Source of the DNA: Treponema brennaborense | GTDB taxonomy: Bacteria > Spirochaetota > Spirochaetia > Treponematales > Treponemataceae | Direction of reading: 5' to 3' | NCBI GenBank assembly: GCA_023666275.1 | Contig: JAMPCJ010000001.1 | Span: 186,001-250,000 of the forward strand | Length of the DNA stretch: 64,000 nucleotides | Part shown: positions 61,323-64,000 of the stretch, piece after piece | How the letters are laid out: each line of letters opens with the position of its first letter | Position numbering within the stretch: position 1 is the first letter of the stretch | Program-made: the position numbers and the translations under genes | Notes under the pieces: model-generated | The model's database searches: none | Told to the model about the DNA's origin: nothing | Seen by the model: the letters and a program-made list of their open reading frames with translations, nothing else

Positions 61323-61790
61323 TTACAAATCATTAAACAATAACGGTTGTTTTTCCTGCCGTTTCAGTGCCAATGCTCGCTCGCGCAGACGGTAAATCTG
61401 CGAGAATGTTATCTTATATTCACGGCAAATGTCGCCGCGAGATTCGTCGGTCCCATCGTACTTTTCATAAATTTCTTTCGCTACCTCGTCCCTGAATGCC
61501 CGCGCTTCCTGCGGAATGTAAATCTGCACTCCGCCGAACTGCGACATAATTACATCGAGCATTGTTTCCGCCGTCCCGTCGCCGACCGCATCGGCAAGAA
61601 CACCGAAAAGCGTTTCAGCCGTTTTGGATTTATCACGCTTGAACTTCGGCAGAAAAATCATCTGTCCGCCGTAGTATTGGCAGATTGCGCGAATTCCCTT
61701 TACTGCTTCTTCACGCTCACCTTTGCCAAGCCGTGCGGCGCAGCTTTCGACCATTTCGCTTGCAAGGTTCAGTTCATTTGACATTGACAT
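61323..61790 (-). CDS. mor: Mor-type middle-gene transcription activator
   Basis: 155 residues from ATG 61790, behind GGAAGGAAA; a longer frame begins at 61823. FGGVQIYIPQ and RDEVAKEIYEKYDG followed by a helix-turn-helix (RGDICREYKITFSQIYRLRE) match Mor/C activators of Mu. It normally switches on late or middle genes; those that should follow directly (lysis, terminase, portal) are absent here. Confidence 0.88.
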   Translation of the reverse strand: MSMSNELNLASEMVESCAARLGKGEREEAVKGIRAICQYYGGQMIFLPKFKRDKSKTAETLFGVLADAVGDGTAETMLDVIMSQFGGVQIYIPQEARAFRDEVAKEIYEKYDGTDESRGDICREYKITFSQIYRLRERALALKRQEKQPLLFNDL

Positions 61791-62229
61791 TTTCCTTCCG
61801 GTCGGGATTGTAGCCCGAAGCAATCATCATCTTTCGGAGCGCGGTGATAACATCGGTGGCACCTTTTGCGCTCATAAAGCGCGGATGGTCAGCTCCTGTA
61901 ATGCGCGTGATGAATTTGTACAGGGCACTGTCCGTTTTCTCTCGCGCGACCAATTCCCACATTCCCTTGATATAGTCCATTTGCTCCTCGCTCACGCAGC
62001 CAAGTTCAATTTTCTTTGTTTCCATTTTTTTCACGCGGAAGCCGAGTTTTTTCATTGCTTTGAGTGTGCCGTCAAGTTCTGAAAGTGTCATATCGGAGCA
62101 GCTTGATTTTCTTGATGCACTTTCCAAGACTGCACGGTAATCCGTATCCGTAAGCCCCAGCTGAGCCTTTGCGATATGGATTAACTGAATGAGTTTCGAT
62201 CTTTCGATTTTGCCTTTCATTGTGCTCAT
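61774..62229 (-). CDS. gemA: GemA/gp16-like phage regulator
   Basis: 151 residues from ATG 62229. KLIQLIHIAKAQLGLTDTDYRAVL and HPRFMSAKGATDVITALRKM are the standard GemA (DUF1018) signatures. Mu GemA influences host supercoiling genes. It overlaps the start of mor by 17 bases. Confidence 0.9.
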   Translation of the reverse strand: MSTMKGKIERSKLIQLIHIAKAQLGLTDTDYRAVLESASRKSSCSDMTLSELDGTLKAMKKLGFRVKKMETKKIELGCVSEEQMDYIKGMWELVAREKTDSALYKFITRITGADHPRFMSAKGATDVITALRKMMIASGYNPDRKENVNVK

Positions 62230-62248
62230 CTCGCAAGCCTAAAAACTG

Positions 62249-62295
62249 CCCCCTGTACCGCGTTCGGCTGTACAGCCTACGCATGATACAGGGGA
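62249..62295. other. Hairpin in the gap before gemA
   Basis: CCCCTGTA near 62250 can pair with TACAGGGG near 62287, with an inner CTGTA/TACAG option. It fills the 73-bp gap and may be an attenuator or terminator. Confidence 0.45.
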
Positions 62296-62302
62296 AAGCC
62301 GA

Positions 62303-62617
62303 CTAATTTTCCGTTCCTGCCTTTTTTCGTGCGGAAACAGGATATTTCGTCATATACTGTTCCATCGCAAAAGTGGCGAAACTTTCAATGCTTCCAAACT
62401 TTTTGGATTCCACATAGTCCGCAAGTTCACGGTAATTGGTAACAGGAACAAGCATCGTTTTTCTGTTGCTGTCCGGCGCGATTTCGTTCTGCACGGATTT
62501 TATTGCCGCGCTTTTTACAAGCGTCGAAACCCTGCTCAAGCCTTGCGCCGCTGCCGATCGTTCTAAAGCCTCATGCTGTTCTTCTGTCACGGTAATCAAG
62601 ATTTTTCTTCCACCCAT
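62303..62617 (-). CDS. RHH-like phage protein
   Basis: 104 residues from ATG 62617 with AGGGA upstream. MGGRKILITVTEEQHEALERSAAAQGLSRVSTLVKSAA looks like a ribbon-helix-helix DNA-binding domain. The C-terminal half may dimerise. Probably a regulator of early phage genes. Confidence 0.65.
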   Translation of the reverse strand: MGGRKILITVTEEQHEALERSAAAQGLSRVSTLVKSAAIKSVQNEIAPDSNRKTMLVPVTNYRELADYVESKKFGSIESFATFAMEQYMTKYPVSARKKAGTEN

Positions 62618-62627
62618 TTCAAATTCC

Positions 62628-62816
62628 CTAATCAAAAAGTTTCTGCTGAAGTCTGTCCTGCAGATTTTGTTCGCGTTCCGCAAGAATTGTGTCAACTTGC
62701 TTTTCAAGCTTTTTGCACGTCGTCAGATCTGACGGCGCGCGCGTCTTGAAATACTGTATTTGTGCAAAGCGCATATATTTTACCAAGTCTGCAAATTCAT
62801 CTGTCGTCATCTGCAT
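62628..62816 (-). CDS. Small phage-type protein, homologue of 53268-53411
   Basis: 62 residues from ATG 62816 (or 59-60 from 62810). VKYMRFAQIQYFKTRAPSDL followed by a charged helix is the same family as the shorter protein at 53268, here with an intact N-terminus. Function unknown. Confidence 0.65.
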   Translation of the reverse strand: MQMTTDEFADLVKYMRFAQIQYFKTRAPSDLTTCKKLEKQVDTILAEREQNLQDRLQQKLFD

Positions 62817-62820
62817 ATCC

Positions 62821-63678
62821 TTACAATGAATTCACGACATCTCTGTCCACTGCTTCTGCACCGAGTTCGGCGGCTTGATTCATTGCCAAGCGCGTCCAGT
62901 TGTTAATGAGAAGCGGGTAGCCGACACTGTAGACCGTGCCCCGCCGAGTCTGTTTGCGAAGTTTTTCTGCAATTGCCTCACATCCGTCATCGGAGATAAT
63001 TTTCGCACGCTCCTTGCCGAGCCGCTTGAATTTGATGCCGAGATATTCCGCAATTTCTTTTCCCGTATCGAGCGGTTTTAGTTCCAAAACTTCAATGCGG
63101 CGGATAACTTCGCGGGCTTCCCAGTTCTGTGATTCGTCGAGTTTCGCTTTCATTTCCGTCTGACCGATAAGTACGATAGCGAGCAGCTTCTTGAATCCGT
63201 CTTCCAGCTCCCAGAAACGTTTTAAGTATTTGAGCGTCCAGATATTCAAGTCATGCGCTTCTTCAATCATCAGCACATGGTTATAACCTGCGCGGGAGCT
63301 GTTGGTGAGAATTCGTTCAACTTGGCGCGATTTCGCTTCAAGCGTCCGCTTCGGCTTTTCTGCCGAACAGTCCTGAATAATTGCGTCGCAGATTGCACTC
63401 GTAGAGAGCCGTGCCTTATCGATTGAACGCGGAACGATGATTTTGATTTTCTGTCCTTCTGCCTGGATTCTGTCCATGGCATAGCGGCGGATTGTCGTCT
63501 TGCCGCTGCCCGATTCTCCGAGCAGTGCGACCATGCCGCCGACTTTTGCCGTCTGGTACAGAAACTCCGCAATAAAGCGGGTTTCGTCTGTAAGATAGAC
63601 ATCATCAGCCTTTGTGACATCACCATTGAATGGGTCTTGGAAAAGCCCGAATTTTTTGTACGCTTTCAGCGTCAGCAT
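62821..63678 (-). CDS. Mu B-like/ExeA-like AAA+ transposition ATPase
   Basis: 285 residues from ATG 63678. Walker A GESGSGKTT is at 54-62; HVLMIEEAHDL (about 133-143) is Walker B. Mu B binds target DNA and stimulates transposase A. It follows the probable transposase gene by 18 bases. Confidence 0.87.
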   Translation of the reverse strand: MLTLKAYKKFGLFQDPFNGDVTKADDVYLTDETRFIAEFLYQTAKVGGMVALLGESGSGKTTIRRYAMDRIQAEGQKIKIIVPRSIDKARLSTSAICDAIIQDCSAEKPKRTLEAKSRQVERILTNSSRAGYNHVLMIEEAHDLNIWTLKYLKRFWELEDGFKKLLAIVLIGQTEMKAKLDESQNWEAREVIRRIEVLELKPLDTGKEIAEYLGIKFKRLGKERAKIISDDGCEAIAEKLRKQTRRGTVYSVGYPLLINNWTRLAMNQAAELGAEAVDRDVVNSL

Positions 63679-63696
63679 TTTATTCTCCTTGTGTTT

Positions 63697-64000
63697 TTAC
63701 GCCATTTTTGCGGAGGTGTTTCCGCTTTCGTATTCTGCAATCAAATCATCGACAAGCCTTGAAGGAACTCCGTCAGGGTATTCCTTCTTCAAGTTTGTAA
63801 TGAAACCTTCGGGAACATATCCTGTTCTTGCCTTGAAACGCTTTGCCGTTTCCACAGCTGAAATAAGGATATCGCGAACTTCCACAGTTCCTGCCGCAAC
63901 TTCAATTTGCTTTCCGCGCTGCGTTTTGAACCATGGATTTTCTTCGCTATGGATAAGACTGTGCGTTTTAAAGCCTTGCCCGTCCGTAGACGATGCAAAC
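63697..64000 (-). CDS. 3' end of the gene upstream of the B ATPase, probably transposase A
   Basis: The frame is open from the right window edge to a stop at 63697 (about 100 codons, ending YESGNTSAKMA). No catalytic motif is in view. Mu-like gene order puts the DDE transposase A here, so this is probably its C-terminal domain. Inference from context only. Confidence 0.55.
   Translation of the reverse strand, partial: FASSTDGQGFKTHSLIHSEENPWFKTQRGKQIEVAAGTVEVRDILISAVETAKRFKARTGYVPEGFITNLKKEYPDGVPSRLVDDLIAEYESGNTSAKMA

Noticed and set aside
1-64000. tRNA genes, rRNA genes or an att site in a tRNA 3' end
   Set aside because: I saw no cloverleaf-like or rRNA sequence. The element ends are probably outside the window.

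Overview
The window (about 40% G+C by eye) looks like part of a conjugative element, either an integrative and conjugative element (ICE) or a large plasmid, from a spirochaete. A host-associated Treponema is the best guess. The reasons are relaxed spirochaete-type lipoboxes, a PilZ protein, MORN-variant and Ig-like secreted proteins, and a short palindrome that recurs inside genes. The host is inferred from style, not from a marker gene.

Layout. (1) 1-1580 (-): a DNA topoisomerase III-like gene, cut by the left edge. (2) 1.6-4.2 kb (+): a palindrome-rich intergenic stretch, a zinc-ribbon protein, an unknown protein and the relaxase. (3) 4.3-7.5 kb (+): VirB8, VirB9 and VirB10 behind a near-consensus promoter. 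(4) 7.6-16.4 kb: accessory genes that split the secretion operon. They are a 1951-residue Ig-repeat lipoprotein (+), then on the minus strand a lipoprotein with a ten-base G tract, a secreted MORN-type protein, a hypothetical protein and a ribbon-helix-helix regulator. (5) 16.5-26.5 kb (+): the coupling protein VirD4, a small RHH/coiled-coil protein, VirB11, VirB2, VirB3, VirB4, TrbJ/VirB5 and TrbL/VirB6. (6) 26.5-28.5 kb (-): an HTH protein with a MazF-like C-terminus, a PilZ protein and an unknown. (7) 28.6-47.7 kb (+): a structured leader, an ArdC-N-like protein and three giant polyvalent proteins (2232, 1773 and 1990 aa), the last three bracketed by a ~90-bp direct repeat. (8) 48-56.1 kb (-): small phage/plasmid-style genes, two OB-fold proteins, a probable replication initiator, ParB and ParA. 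(9) 56.2-64 kb (-): an eroded Mu-like prophage segment. It runs from the truncated tail sheath back through gp36/gp35-like proteins, the major head protein, a frameshifted protease, Mor, GemA and the B-type ATPase. No terminase, portal, lysis or tail-tube gene is present.

How it works together. Relaxase, coupling protein, VirB2-6 and VirB8-11 make a nearly complete Trb/VirB-type mating apparatus. The topoisomerase, SSB-like proteins, initiator and ParAB would handle replication and maintenance. The ArdC-like and polyvalent proteins (methylase, SNF2-type helicase, zincin and RNase-toxin-fold domains) probably protect incoming DNA or act in conflicts in the recipient. The giant Ig-like lipoprotein may help cell-cell contact during mating.

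Most striking signals: a palindrome found in-frame in several unrelated genes and read in three different frames; a GCCYGCCCAAA box fused to the ribosome-binding sites of three operon-heading genes; a leader with mutually exclusive hairpins before the ArdC-like gene; two promoters predicting leaderless mRNAs; and a 73-bp segment shared by a polyvalent gene and a MazG-like gene.
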